64,000 nt of DNA from Thermoanaerobaculia bacterium. Lineage in GTDB: Bacteria > Acidobacteriota > Thermoanaerobaculia > Multivoradales > J023. This document shows positions 7,868-15,867 of the stretch, in pieces. The translations under genes were made by a program, and so were the position numbers. Below the pieces are notes generated by a model, which had not been told where the DNA came from, ran no database searches, and saw nothing but the letters and a program-made list of their open reading frames with translations. Numbering within the stretch: the stretch's first letter is position 1; each line of letters starts with the position of its first letter. The stretch spans positions 153,285-217,284 of the forward strand of contig JAUIJL010000017.1 of the NCBI GenBank assembly GCA_030431255.1, read 5' to 3'.

Positions 7868-9760
7868 TCAGGAGCCGTAAAGCTTCACCAACGCGGTGGT
7901 CAGGAAGGGCACGTAGGTGATCAAGAGCACACCGATCGCCAGGATGATCAACATGGGCACCGCCGCTCGGTAGACTTCGAGCAAGGGTTTTTTAAAGCGG
8001 TACGACGCCAGGAAGAGGTTGAGCCCCACCGGTGGCGTCAAATAGCCGAGCTCGAGGTTGGCGATAAAGATGATGCCCAGGTGGACCGGGTCGATGCCGT
8101 AGGCCAAACCCAAGGGCACGATCAGCGGCACCACCACGATGGTGGCCGAGAAGATGTCCATCAAACAGCCGACCAGCAGCAGGAAGATGTTCAGCATGAG
8201 CAGGAAGACCAGGGGCGAGCTGATCCGTTCTTGGACCCATTCCAAGAGCTGCGAGGGGATTTGGGCGTCCACCAGGTAGCTGGTCAAACCCATGGCCACG
8301 CACAGGATCACCAACACGCCGCCGATCAACACCACGCACCGTCGGAGCACGGCCGGCAAGTCTTTGAACGGATGCAGGTCGCGATGGATCAAGCATTGCA
8401 CGCAGAGGGCATAAACCGCCGAGAGGGCTGCCGCTTCCACCGGGGTGGCAAAACCGCCGAGAATGGCTGTGACCAAGAAGACCGGCAGCATCAGCTCCCA
8501 TTTGGCCCGCCACAGGGCGGTCAAGGCGTCGGATCCTGAGAATCGCGTGCGCGCAACGCCGTGCACCCAGCCTTCCCGCATACCCCATCCGGCCACCAGC
8601 AGCACCAAGAGCAGGCCGGGCAAGGCGCCGCCGATGAAGAGGTTGCGAATCGGCACCTCGGCGACGATGCCGTAGAGGATGAGCGGCAGGGCCGGGGGCA
8701 AGAGCAGGCCCAAGCTGCCGGAAGCGGTGAGTAGGCCGAGGGAGAATCGGTCGCGGTAACCGTCCGCCTGAAGCGCTGCGAGCAAGAGGCCGCCGAGGGC
8801 GAGGATCGTCACTCCCGAGCCGCCGGTGAAGACGGTGAAGAAGGCGCAAACCACCGCCGCCACCACCGCCGTGCCACCGGGAATCCAGCCGAAGAATGCA
8901 CGGAAGACGCCCACCAGCCGCTCCGACGCCTTGCCTTCGGCCAACAGGAATCCGGTCAGGGTGAAGAGCGGAATGGCCGGCAGGGTGGGGGAGACCGCCA
9001 GACGGTAGGTCTCCACCGGCACGGCGGCGATCGGCACGGCGTCGATCATGAAGAGCAGCACCGCGGCGCCGCCGAGCACGGCGAAAATCGGCATGCCCGC
9101 CACCATGCCCAGGGCGAGCACCGCCACCACCGGCCACACGGGTTTGAATTCCAACCACTCGGGGTGGAAGCCGATCAACAAACCGAGACCGGCGCCGAGG
9201 GTCGCGAGGATCTTAGGCCACCACCCGTCGCCGGCGTGTCGGATCAGGCGCAAGGCGATCAAGGCCAGGCAAACGGGGATGACCGCCACCGCCACCCACA
9301 CCGGAATGTCGTAGGCGATGCGATCCCCGAATTCCTTTTCGGAGAGCATGAATTCCCAGCCGGAGAGGGCCAACAACATCGTCACCCCGGCGGCGAGGGA
9401 GGAGGCAAAGGCCTTGACCCACTTCTGGGCCCCGGGCCAGGGCAAGAGGCGGCCGGTGGCCAGGGCCAAGAGCTCGTCCTCACCGGCCGCCAGGGCGGCT
9501 CCGAGGAAGGCTAGCCAAAGGGTCAGATGCTGAACCAAGGATAGGGCGCCCGGCACCCCGATGCCGGAGCCGGTGCGCAACAGCATCTCCGCCGTCAGCA
9601 GGGCGACCATGGCCAAGAGAATGAAGGCGGCGACGGCTCCCTCGACCCCGTCTAAGGCCCGCCGCAGGCTGCCGAGCGGTCCGCGGGATGGGGGAGGCGA
9701 GTCGGTGGCCGAGTCGGAGGTCGGCTCGGCCGTGGAATCCTGGGTCTGTGCGGACGTCAT
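7868..9760 (-). CDS. TRAP transporter permease, DctQ-DctM fusion
   Basis: This 630-residue inner-membrane protein combines both TRAP permease subunits. Residues 30-185 are DctQ-like with four helices (VEGAVAAFILLAMVALLTAEMLLR, LSLVQHLTLWLAFLG). Residues 205-630 are DctM-like with about twelve helices, including PLFTLTGFLLAEGKASERLV and the conserved TGGSGVTILALGGLL region. TRAP systems import carboxylates or sulfonates using sodium gradients and need a periplasmic DctP protein, but no DctP gene lies in this window. ATG 9760 is preferred over an upstream in-frame start that would extend into the previous gene's end. It lies 33 bases after the EEP lipoprotein gene and 17 bases before the M50 gene. 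Family certain, substrate unknown. Confidence 0.94.
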   Translation of the reverse strand: MTSAQTQDSTAEPTSDSATDSPPPSRGPLGSLRRALDGVEGAVAAFILLAMVALLTAEMLLRTGSGIGVPGALSLVQHLTLWLAFLGAALAAGEDELLALATGRLLPWPGAQKWVKAFASSLAAGVTMLLALSGWEFMLSEKEFGDRIAYDIPVWVAVAVIPVCLALIALRLIRHAGDGWWPKILATLGAGLGLLIGFHPEWLEFKPVWPVVAVLALGMVAGMPIFAVLGGAAVLLFMIDAVPIAAVPVETYRLAVSPTLPAIPLFTLTGFLLAEGKASERLVGVFRAFFGWIPGGTAVVAAVVCAFFTVFTGGSGVTILALGGLLLAALQADGYRDRFSLGLLTASGSLGLLLPPALPLILYGIVAEVPIRNLFIGGALPGLLLVLLVAGWGMREGWVHGVARTRFSGSDALTALWRAKWELMLPVFLVTAILGGFATPVEAAALSAVYALCVQCLIHRDLHPFKDLPAVLRRCVVLIGGVLVILCVAMGLTSYLVDAQIPSQLLEWVQERISSPLVFLLMLNIFLLLVGCLMDIFSATIVVVPLIVPLGLAYGIDPVHLGIIFIANLELGYLTPPVGLNLFLASYRFKKPLLEVYRAAVPMLIILAIGVLLITYVPFLTTALVKLYGS

Positions 9761-9792
9761 CGCAGTCGAGATCCTTCGGTAGATCCTTCTGT

Positions 9793-10866
9793 CTAGTCGA
9801 GCTTCAGCCGGACGACAATGGGGAAATGGTCGGAGGCGTCGCGCCAATCGGAGCCGTGGGGTATCTCCACGGACTCGATCCGACGGGCGAGCTCGGGGCT
9901 GAGCAGAATGTGGTCGATGGCGGTATGCCGGGGAGCATGTCGTCCGCCCAATCGTACGGTATATCGACGCTTTCGCGGCAGCCGTTCCGCGACGTTGACC
10001 AAGTCGTCGTCGGGATCCCGGGGATCCATGGCCCGCAGGCTCGAAAGGACCCGGGTGATCGGTCGCGAGCCGTCACGGTCCAGGGTGTCGCCGTCGTAGT
10101 CGTTGAAATCACCCCAGACGATCAGCTCTCGACCTTGGTCCTGAAGCTCCCGGGCCATGCGCAGGAGGGCATCGGCCTGGGCTTCGCGGGGGGCGATGCG
10201 ATTCTCGCGCTCCGGCCGAGCCAGCAAGTGAAGCCCCACCAAACCCAGCCGCCAACGTCCGACCTCGGCGGTGGCGATGTAATGTTTGGAGACGGCTTTG
10301 CGGGTAGATCCGGATCGACCCTTGCGGGGATCTCGACCCATGGTTTGGATCTCGACCCGAGACAACAAACCCACGTCTTGACCGGTGGCGGTGTCGGAGC
10401 CCTCGACCAGGTAAGCGCGATAGCCGAGGCCGTCCAGATGCTTTGAGCGGAAGGTCTCTAAGGCTCTTAGGTTTTCGACTTCCACCAAGCCGAGGATGTC
10501 GGGTTTGATAGCTCGGATCTTGGCCGCCACGTCCGCCATGTGTGCCTGGGCGGCCCGGCGATTCCCTTTCCATGGGAAATCGGCGTCGCCGTCTTCGGGC
10601 GCGACACCGTCCCAAAGAAATTCCACATTCCAGGTCATGATCACCAGCTCGTCGGATGGAGCGGAAGCCGAGCCTCGTGGCTCGGCGGTGGGCTGAGGAG
10701 AAGGGTTTTCTCGCGGAGCGGGTCGCTTTTCGGGCACGGGCTCCGCGGAGGGGCTGGGTCCGCAGGCTCCGAGGGCGGTCAAGAGGACGGTCGAAAGAAT
10801 CGAGGAAAGAAACCACCGGATCACGGAGGAAGCCCTCTTGGGGTCGAGCATCGGGACGCGGGTCAT
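9793..10866 (-). CDS. EEP-family (exonuclease/endonuclease/phosphatase) lipoprotein
   Basis: This 357-residue exported lipoprotein has a lipobox LTALGAC near residue 34, followed by a Pro/Ser/Glu-rich linker. The enzymatic domain starts near residue 73 and has the EEP signature residues: MTWNVE, GLVEVEN, the metal-binding WGDFND, and the C-terminal SDHFPI with its catalytic His. Family members hydrolyse phosphodiesters in nucleic acids or phospholipids; an envelope-attached form suggests scavenging of extracellular DNA or lipid headgroups. Its ATG overlaps the stop of the upstream membrane-protein gene by four bases (ATGA), so the two are translationally coupled. The TRAP permease follows by 33 bases. 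Catalytic residues look intact; the exact substrate cannot be told. Confidence 0.91.
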   Translation of the reverse strand: MTRVPMLDPKRASSVIRWFLSSILSTVLLTALGACGPSPSAEPVPEKRPAPRENPSPQPTAEPRGSASAPSDELVIMTWNVEFLWDGVAPEDGDADFPWKGNRRAAQAHMADVAAKIRAIKPDILGLVEVENLRALETFRSKHLDGLGYRAYLVEGSDTATGQDVGLLSRVEIQTMGRDPRKGRSGSTRKAVSKHYIATAEVGRWRLGLVGLHLLARPERENRIAPREAQADALLRMARELQDQGRELIVWGDFNDYDGDTLDRDGSRPITRVLSSLRAMDPRDPDDDLVNVAERLPRKRRYTVRLGGRHAPRHTAIDHILLSPELARRIESVEIPHGSDWRDASDHFPIVVRLKLD

Positions 10867-11996
10867 TTAGAGGACGTCTCGTCGGTGGTGGTGCTTTGGG
10901 TGTCTGAGTCTGGAAAAGATGTCTCTTCCCGGGGGCTCTCTTCGAGGCCGGCCGGCAAATCCGACGGCGGAATGGCACCGGCCATCTCGTCGGCCAATTC
11001 CACCATCGCACGGGCGACCGGGTCCTTGCTGTCCAGACCGCTGGTCAAGCCCCGGATGCGTTGGGACAGCTCGGCCCGGGTCTGGAGCTCTCGGCGCTCG
11101 AATTCCACCCGAGCCTGGGCTTCCTGTGCCTCGGCCGTGGCCCGGGTGTTGCCCCGAACCAAGGATTCGATCGCGTTGACCATCTGAAAAAGGATGCGGT
11201 AGATGGCTTGGGTGGAGAACCCGCCCAGAAGCGCCAAGGTGGGTTTGCCCATGCCGTGCAGGTTTTGCGCTTGCTTGCCGCCTTCGAGCCAATGGTCGAT
11301 GGGTACGAGGAAGGCCAGGATGGTGCCCGACATCAATCCCAGCACGTAGCGCACCCAATAGGACGACTCGAATCTCGGGTCGAAGGTGCAGTCGCGCAAG
11401 TAGATCTGAGCCTGGTAAAGATTGGCGAAAGAAACCCCGAGGCTGGCGGCGGAAAGTAGGAAAAGCTCGTTGAGCAGCAGGTCGAGGCCCGAGTTGTTGA
11501 AGAGGCTGAAATTGCCGGGCCGGCCGTCGACCTGTGGCGAGAGGCTGAGGGCGAAGAGGGCGACTACCGAGCAGATGGCGACACCGATCAATCGGCGGAC
11601 CAAGCGGATGGGCCCCAGGAAGCTCCAGAATCCGCCGGCTTCCGCCTCCTTTTGCAAGAAACGTAGGCTGCGTGGGGTGGCTGGGGCTACTGTATGGGCG
11701 AGCTGGGCGTGAATCCTCGTGAGCCGACGGATCTTGTCCGGGTCATGGCCGTCGATGTCTCGTAACGCCTCGTGACACGCCACCGTATCCGAAGCGAGCT
11801 GAAGCCCTTGGGTGAGCGCGTGGCGCAGCATGACATCGGTTTCGTAGTGGAGCTGGGCCACCAGCGATGCGTGAGCCGATTCCGATGTTCGCATGATGGC
11901 TGAGCTCATCGAGGGCGCGGGCGCTATGGACGGAGCTTGCGCGGAGCCGGGCTCGGCCTCTGAGCCGGCTCGGGTTTCTACGGTGGGTGGGGTCAT
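10863..11996 (-). CDS. membrane protein of unknown function
   Basis: I do not recognise a family. The 377-residue product has a soluble helical N-terminal half (about residues 30-130), four or so hydrophobic segments between about 150 and 280 (LIGVAICSVVALFALSL, LLLNELFLLSAASLGVSF, YVLGLMSGTILAFLVPI, LALLGGFSTQAIYRILFQMV) and a cytosolic-looking coiled-coil tail rich in Glu/Arg/Ala, ending in a Ser/Thr/Asp-rich stretch. ATG 11996 has GGAG six bases before it; a GTG further upstream at 12080 lacks one. It is the first gene of the operon with the EEP lipoprotein, whose start overlaps its stop by four bases. The coiled-coil tail suggests oligomerisation. No enzymatic motif is visible. Confidence 0.75.
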   Translation of the reverse strand: MTPPTVETRAGSEAEPGSAQAPSIAPAPSMSSAIMRTSESAHASLVAQLHYETDVMLRHALTQGLQLASDTVACHEALRDIDGHDPDKIRRLTRIHAQLAHTVAPATPRSLRFLQKEAEAGGFWSFLGPIRLVRRLIGVAICSVVALFALSLSPQVDGRPGNFSLFNNSGLDLLLNELFLLSAASLGVSFANLYQAQIYLRDCTFDPRFESSYWVRYVLGLMSGTILAFLVPIDHWLEGGKQAQNLHGMGKPTLALLGGFSTQAIYRILFQMVNAIESLVRGNTRATAEAQEAQARVEFERRELQTRAELSQRIRGLTSGLDSKDPVARAMVELADEMAGAIPPSDLPAGLEESPREETSFPDSDTQSTTTDETSSK

Positions 11997-12182
11997 GGCG
12001 GGCTCCAAGCAAAATTCGGAGGTTCGAGGAACGAGGCGCGCTTCGAGGTCATCGACCCTGCAGGAGCTTTTAGGGAGCACAGGCTATCATCGGGGGCCTC
12101 GCCGATATCCAAGACCTTTGAAACAGACCCGATCTCGGCACGTCGTCGACATCCCGACCCAACACCCGACATGGGTGCTTCG

Positions 12183-12211
12183 TTGACACCCGATGAGGCC
12201 TTTCATAGGAT
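12183..12211 (+). promoter_or_regulatory. consensus sigma-70-type promoter, probably leaderless
   Basis: TTGACA (12183-12188), a 17-bp spacer and TAGGAT (12206-12211) match the housekeeping consensus closely. The -10 box ends six bases before the ATG at 12218, so transcription should begin at or next to the start codon. AGGA inside the -10 box could alternatively serve as a Shine-Dalgarno. Confidence 0.65.
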
Positions 12212-12217
12212 TCTGAC

Positions 12218-13300
12218 ATGAAGAATTCGCACCCTACTCCGCTCTCCAGACGACCCGCAGGCCCTTTCCGAGTGGCGCTGCTTGCCTTGATGCTCACCCT
12301 GATCTGTGGATCCGCGTTCGGCTCCACCCATTGGATTCAGCTCGGCAACGCGGAGGTGACCCTGGTCGACTCCGATGGTTGGCGGGACCTCGGTACCGGC
12401 CGCGACCTGCCCTTGGCCAAAGGGGCGCGCATCGATCATTTGAGCGCCGGGGCCGGCAGCTGGTGGGTGGCGGCGGTCGAGCCATCGGACGGCGACGATC
12501 GGTTGGTCTTGTTGAAGGCCGACTCGGAGTCCATGGAATCGTTGCCGTTGCCGGTTCTCGAGCGACCCGAGGTGCTGCTGCAGCCGCGGCTGATGGTCGG
12601 CGAGGCGGGTTTGGAAGCCTTGGTTTGGATCGAGGGGGAAAGCCATCAGAAGACCCGTGTGCGGGCGGCCCGGTGGTCGGCCGGAGGTTGGGCCCAGCCG
12701 GTGACGGTGGCACCGACCGGCCCCGGCACCCAAATCGCCCTTCAGGCCGTGCGATTGGAGTCGGGTGATTTTCTGGCGGTGTGGTCGGCGTTCGACGGCA
12801 CCGACGACGAAATCGTCTGGAGCCGGTTCGACGGTCAGGCCTGGAGCGCGCCCGAGGCCCTCTCCACCAACGACGTGCCCGATGTCACCCCGGCCTTGCG
12901 GGCCATGGAAGGTGGCGCCTTATTGGTGTGGTCGGCCTTCGACGGCAACGACTACCGATTGCTCACGGCCGCCTACACCGGCAGTGGCTGGACTTCGGGA
13001 CAGAGATTCGGCAAGCGCGGCTCCGTCTTCCCCACCTTTGCCGACACCGAGGTACCGATGGTTGTATTTCAACAGAGCTCTCCCCGTTCTTGGGTCTTCA
13101 GCGAGCTCAATCTGAGGGCACAAGTGTTGCGCAGCGCCTCAGTCGAGTACCGTCGACAGCGTCCGATCGTGCGCTCCCGCGATGCCCGAGGAGTGACGAT
13201 TTCTTGGCCGGAAACGGGCCCGGCCGGCACGGAAAAAGGAAAAGCCGCCAAGACGGAGCTGGAGTCGACGGTGGTGGAATGGGCTCTGAGCGTCGACTGA
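12218..13300 (+). CDS. exported beta-propeller-like protein, function unknown
   Basis: This 360-residue protein has an N-terminal signal peptide (VALLALMLTLICGSAFGS, about residues 18-36). The rest is beta-rich with recurring patterns such as LVWIEG, AVWSAFDGTDDEIVWSRFDGQAWSAPEAL and LVWSAFDGNDYRLLTAAYTGSGW. These resemble BNR/sialidase-type propeller blades, where Trp and Asp-rich turns repeat about every 50 residues. No catalytic Asp-box set is complete, so I would call it a propeller-like binding or structural protein rather than a sialidase. A consensus promoter ends six bases before its ATG. The ytoQ gene follows 19 bases later and is probably co-transcribed. Confidence 0.75.
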   Translation: MKNSHPTPLSRRPAGPFRVALLALMLTLICGSAFGSTHWIQLGNAEVTLVDSDGWRDLGTGRDLPLAKGARIDHLSAGAGSWWVAAVEPSDGDDRLVLLKADSESMESLPLPVLERPEVLLQPRLMVGEAGLEALVWIEGESHQKTRVRAARWSAGGWAQPVTVAPTGPGTQIALQAVRLESGDFLAVWSAFDGTDDEIVWSRFDGQAWSAPEALSTNDVPDVTPALRAMEGGALLVWSAFDGNDYRLLTAAYTGSGWTSGQRFGKRGSVFPTFADTEVPMVVFQQSSPRSWVFSELNLRAQVLRSASVEYRRQRPIVRSRDARGVTISWPETGPAGTEKGKAAKTELESTVVEWALSVD

Positions 13301-13319
13301 GAGCCGGGGAAGTCCTACC

Positions 13320-13784
13320 GTGAATCAACAGGAAAGACGTTGGTCCGTCTATTTGGCCGGAGAGATCCACACCGACTGGCGAGATCGCATTCGTGAGGGC
13401 TCGGCCGAGCTCGACCTGCCGGTCACCTTCACCCACCCGGTGACCGATCACCCGGCCAGCGACGATTGCGGCGTCGAGATTCTCGGCGCCGAGCCTTCGG
13501 GATTCTGGAAGGACCGCAAGGGCGCGGGGCTGAATGCCATCCGCACCCGCACCGCCCTCCACGACGCCGACCTGGTGGTGGTTCGATTCGGAGAAAAATA
13601 TCGTCAGTGGAACGCGGCCTTCGACGCCGGCTTTGCCGCGGCCTTGGGCAAGCCGCTGATCATCCTGCACCCACCGGAGCACACCCACGCTCTGAAAGAA
13701 GTAGACGCCGCCGCACAGGCGGTGGCAGAGACCCCCGAGCAGGTCGTCCGCATCCTCCGCTACGTCATCCGGGGCGAGCTCTAG
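13320..13784 (+). CDS. ytoQ: YtoQ family protein
   Basis: This 154-residue soluble protein matches the YtoQ family in both its start (WSVYLAGEIHTDWRDRI) and its core (VTDHPASDDCGVEILG, FWKDRKGAGLNAIRTRT, DADLVVVRFGEKYRQWNAAFDAGFAAALGKPLI). The fold resembles nucleoside 2-deoxyribosyltransferase-like Rossmann proteins, with a conserved YLAGEI loop and a GEKYRQWN motif. The biochemical role of YtoQ has not been established to my knowledge. It starts with GTG at 13320, with GGGGA upstream, 19 bases after the propeller gene. It ends before a good terminator. The family call is confident from length and motifs; the function is not. Confidence 0.88.
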   Translation: MNQQERRWSVYLAGEIHTDWRDRIREGSAELDLPVTFTHPVTDHPASDDCGVEILGAEPSGFWKDRKGAGLNAIRTRTALHDADLVVVRFGEKYRQWNAAFDAGFAAALGKPLIILHPPEHTHALKEVDAAAQAVAETPEQVVRILRYVIRGEL

Positions 13785-13793
13785 GGGCGATCG

Positions 13794-13839
13794 GGCTGAG
13801 GCGGCGACGACCGCTTCAGCCGACTTCCCCGACTTTTTT
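13794..13839 (+). terminator. rho-independent terminator after ytoQ
   Basis: GGCTGAGGCGG (13794-13804) pairs with CCGCTTCAGCC (13811-13821), with one G-U pair, around a six-base loop. TTTTTT follows 12 bases later. It lies between convergent genes and may also stop transcripts from the antiporter side. Confidence 0.7.
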
Positions 13840-13848
13840 CGTCTCCGA

Positions 13849-15816
13849 TTATTTCGGCTCCTCGGACGCCGGGTCTTCTGGCTCCGCCTCGGTTTCGGTC
13901 TCTTCCTCACCCCCCGGCAGTGTTTTCAGAGCCTCGGCGGCTATGGCGGTGAGCTTCGACGTCTGTGCGTCTTCCTCGGTCTCGGCCTGAGGCTCGACCG
14001 TCGGCTTGAGCACCGCCTCGAGCTCGTCGAGGAGATGTTTTTGCAGCACCAGGGTGAGCTCTTGGGCGTCGACCGGAAGGTTGTCCTCAAAATCGAAGGT
14101 GGGCTTGCCGGCTTTCCAGCCGAAGAGCACCGCCAAATCCCGAGGGTTGTCGGCGATCAACCCTTGAAGGGCTTGGCGTTCGGCCCCGAGCTCCGGCATG
14201 CTCACCGTGCGCAGCATCGCTTTTTCGTTGCGGACCAAACCGGCCCAGCGGGGCAGATCGATCTCTCGATTGCCGAGCACGTCCACCCACGCGTGGCGCA
14301 CGTGGCCGAGCTCGCTGGAGGGCCGTTGTAGGGTCACCACCGGATGCTCGATGCCGAACTCGTCGCGCAGCAGCTCGGCGGTCAGCAGATTGAGCTCGTC
14401 GTTGGTGGTCAACGCGATCACGATGGTGTCGCGTTCGACCCCCGCCTTGTCGTAGCTGACGGCGTCGCGGGCATCGTCGGCCACGCCCACGATGGCGTGG
14501 TCGCGCAGGGGTTTGAGCTTCTCGCGCACGCCGTCGATCACGCTCACGGTCCAGCTGCGCCGGCGGAAGAGCTTGCCGATTTCGAAGCTCAGGTGGTTCA
14601 TGCCCACCAAAACCACCTTGCGGCGCGACGGATCGTCGAGATATCCCAGCCGTCCCGGCAAGATTTTGGCCATCAGGGTGGCCCAGGTGCAGGTCACCAG
14701 GATCACCAAATACACCAAACCTTCCAGGGCGACGGCGTCGTCGGCCCGGCCGTGTTGGGACAGCTCGATCGCCGACAACGAGGCGACGGCCGCCGCCACG
14801 ATGCCCCTCGGGGCGGTCAAGGCGAGGATCAGCTTTTCCTTGAAGTCCACGGACTTTCCGGGCATGGAGAGAAAGACGGACAGCGGTCGAACCAAGAGGA
14901 TCATGCCGGCGACGACCATGATGCCGGGACCTCCGAGCCGGCCCACGGCTTCCAAGTCGAGCTTGCCGGAGAGCAGGATGAAGAGCACCGAGATGAAGAG
15001 AACGGTGAGCTGTCCCTTAAAAGCCTTGAGCGGTGAAAGGTCCGGAAGCTGGGCGAACGAAACCACCAAGCCCATGACCACCGCGGCGAGGATGCCGGAG
15101 GTGGGGGCTTGCTCCTCAGCCCAGAAAAACGCTCCGAAAAGCACCGCCAGAATCACCAGGTTGCGCAGCTCCTCGCCCAGGGCGCGTCGTCGGATGGCCT
15201 CCATGGCAATAAAGCCGCCCACCAGACCGAGGATCGAGCCGGTGACACACAGCTCGAGCAGCTCGACCGCCATGGGGCGCCATCCCATGCCGGCTCGCTC
15301 GATCCACTGCAGCACCAAATACGCTAGGACCGCGCCGATGGGATCGATCATCAATCCTTCGGAGAGCAGGATGGTGCGGGTTTTTTTCGGCGCCACCATG
15401 TGGCGCAGAAGTGGCGCGATGACCGTCGGGCCGGTGACCGTGACGATGGCTCCGAAGAGGGAGGCGGTGGGCCAGGAAACGCCGACGCAATAGTGTGCCA
15501 ACGCGGCGCTGCCGACACCGGTGACGGCGGTGCCCAAGGTCAGGAGATTGCGCAGGGGTCCACCTACCTGGCGTAGCTGATGTAGGTCCAGCAGCAAACC
15601 GCCCTCGAAGAGGATGACCGCCACGCCGAGGTGTAGCACCACCTCGAGACCGTGGCCGAGGGAGCTCGGCTCGAATAGACCCAAACCAAAAGGGCCGCAC
15701 AACATGCCTAAGAGCAAGAGGGGCAAGATGGCCGGTAATTTGAATCGGTGAGCTACGACCTGGGCTACCATGCCCAGGACCACCGCGGCGACGACCGTTT
15801 GTAGAATTGCGTGCAT
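13849..15816 (-). CDS. CPA-type Na+(K+)/H+ antiporter with TrkA-N domain
   Basis: This 655-residue inner-membrane protein is a monovalent cation/proton antiporter. Residues 1-390 form about 12-13 helices, with LHLGVAVILFEGGLLLDL, the ion-site region SEGLMIDPIGAVLAYLVLQ and the conserved LALTAPRGIVAAAVASL loop. Residues about 398-515 are a TrkA-N/RCK nucleotide-binding domain (RRKVVLVGMNHLSFEIGKLF, IVGVADDARDAVSYDKAGV), which would gate transport by NAD(H) or another ligand. A regulatory C-terminal domain and a Glu-rich tail follow. Its ATG is preceded at exactly six bases by TAGGAT. It is divergent from the APC permease gene, whose chosen start lies 52 bases away. Ion specificity cannot be read. 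Confidence 0.92.
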   Translation of the reverse strand: MHAILQTVVAAVVLGMVAQVVAHRFKLPAILPLLLLGMLCGPFGLGLFEPSSLGHGLEVVLHLGVAVILFEGGLLLDLHQLRQVGGPLRNLLTLGTAVTGVGSAALAHYCVGVSWPTASLFGAIVTVTGPTVIAPLLRHMVAPKKTRTILLSEGLMIDPIGAVLAYLVLQWIERAGMGWRPMAVELLELCVTGSILGLVGGFIAMEAIRRRALGEELRNLVILAVLFGAFFWAEEQAPTSGILAAVVMGLVVSFAQLPDLSPLKAFKGQLTVLFISVLFILLSGKLDLEAVGRLGGPGIMVVAGMILLVRPLSVFLSMPGKSVDFKEKLILALTAPRGIVAAAVASLSAIELSQHGRADDAVALEGLVYLVILVTCTWATLMAKILPGRLGYLDDPSRRKVVLVGMNHLSFEIGKLFRRRSWTVSVIDGVREKLKPLRDHAIVGVADDARDAVSYDKAGVERDTIVIALTTNDELNLLTAELLRDEFGIEHPVVTLQRPSSELGHVRHAWVDVLGNREIDLPRWAGLVRNEKAMLRTVSMPELGAERQALQGLIADNPRDLAVLFGWKAGKPTFDFEDNLPVDAQELTLVLQKHLLDELEAVLKPTVEPQAETEEDAQTSKLTAIAAEALKTLPGGEEETETEAEPEDPASEEPK

Positions 15817-15822
15817 GGGCGG

Positions 15823-15828
15823 ATCCTA
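15823..15828 (-). promoter_or_regulatory. -10-like box of the antiporter gene
   Basis: TAGGAT on the minus strand sits six bases before the antiporter ATG, the same spacing as at 12206 and 7077. The intervening CCGCCC is shared with the acylase promoter. AGGA within the box could alternatively act as a Shine-Dalgarno. Confidence 0.45.
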
Positions 15829-15867
15829 TCTGACAGGCTCGGTCCCGGAAACTGGAACGGAGTTAAA

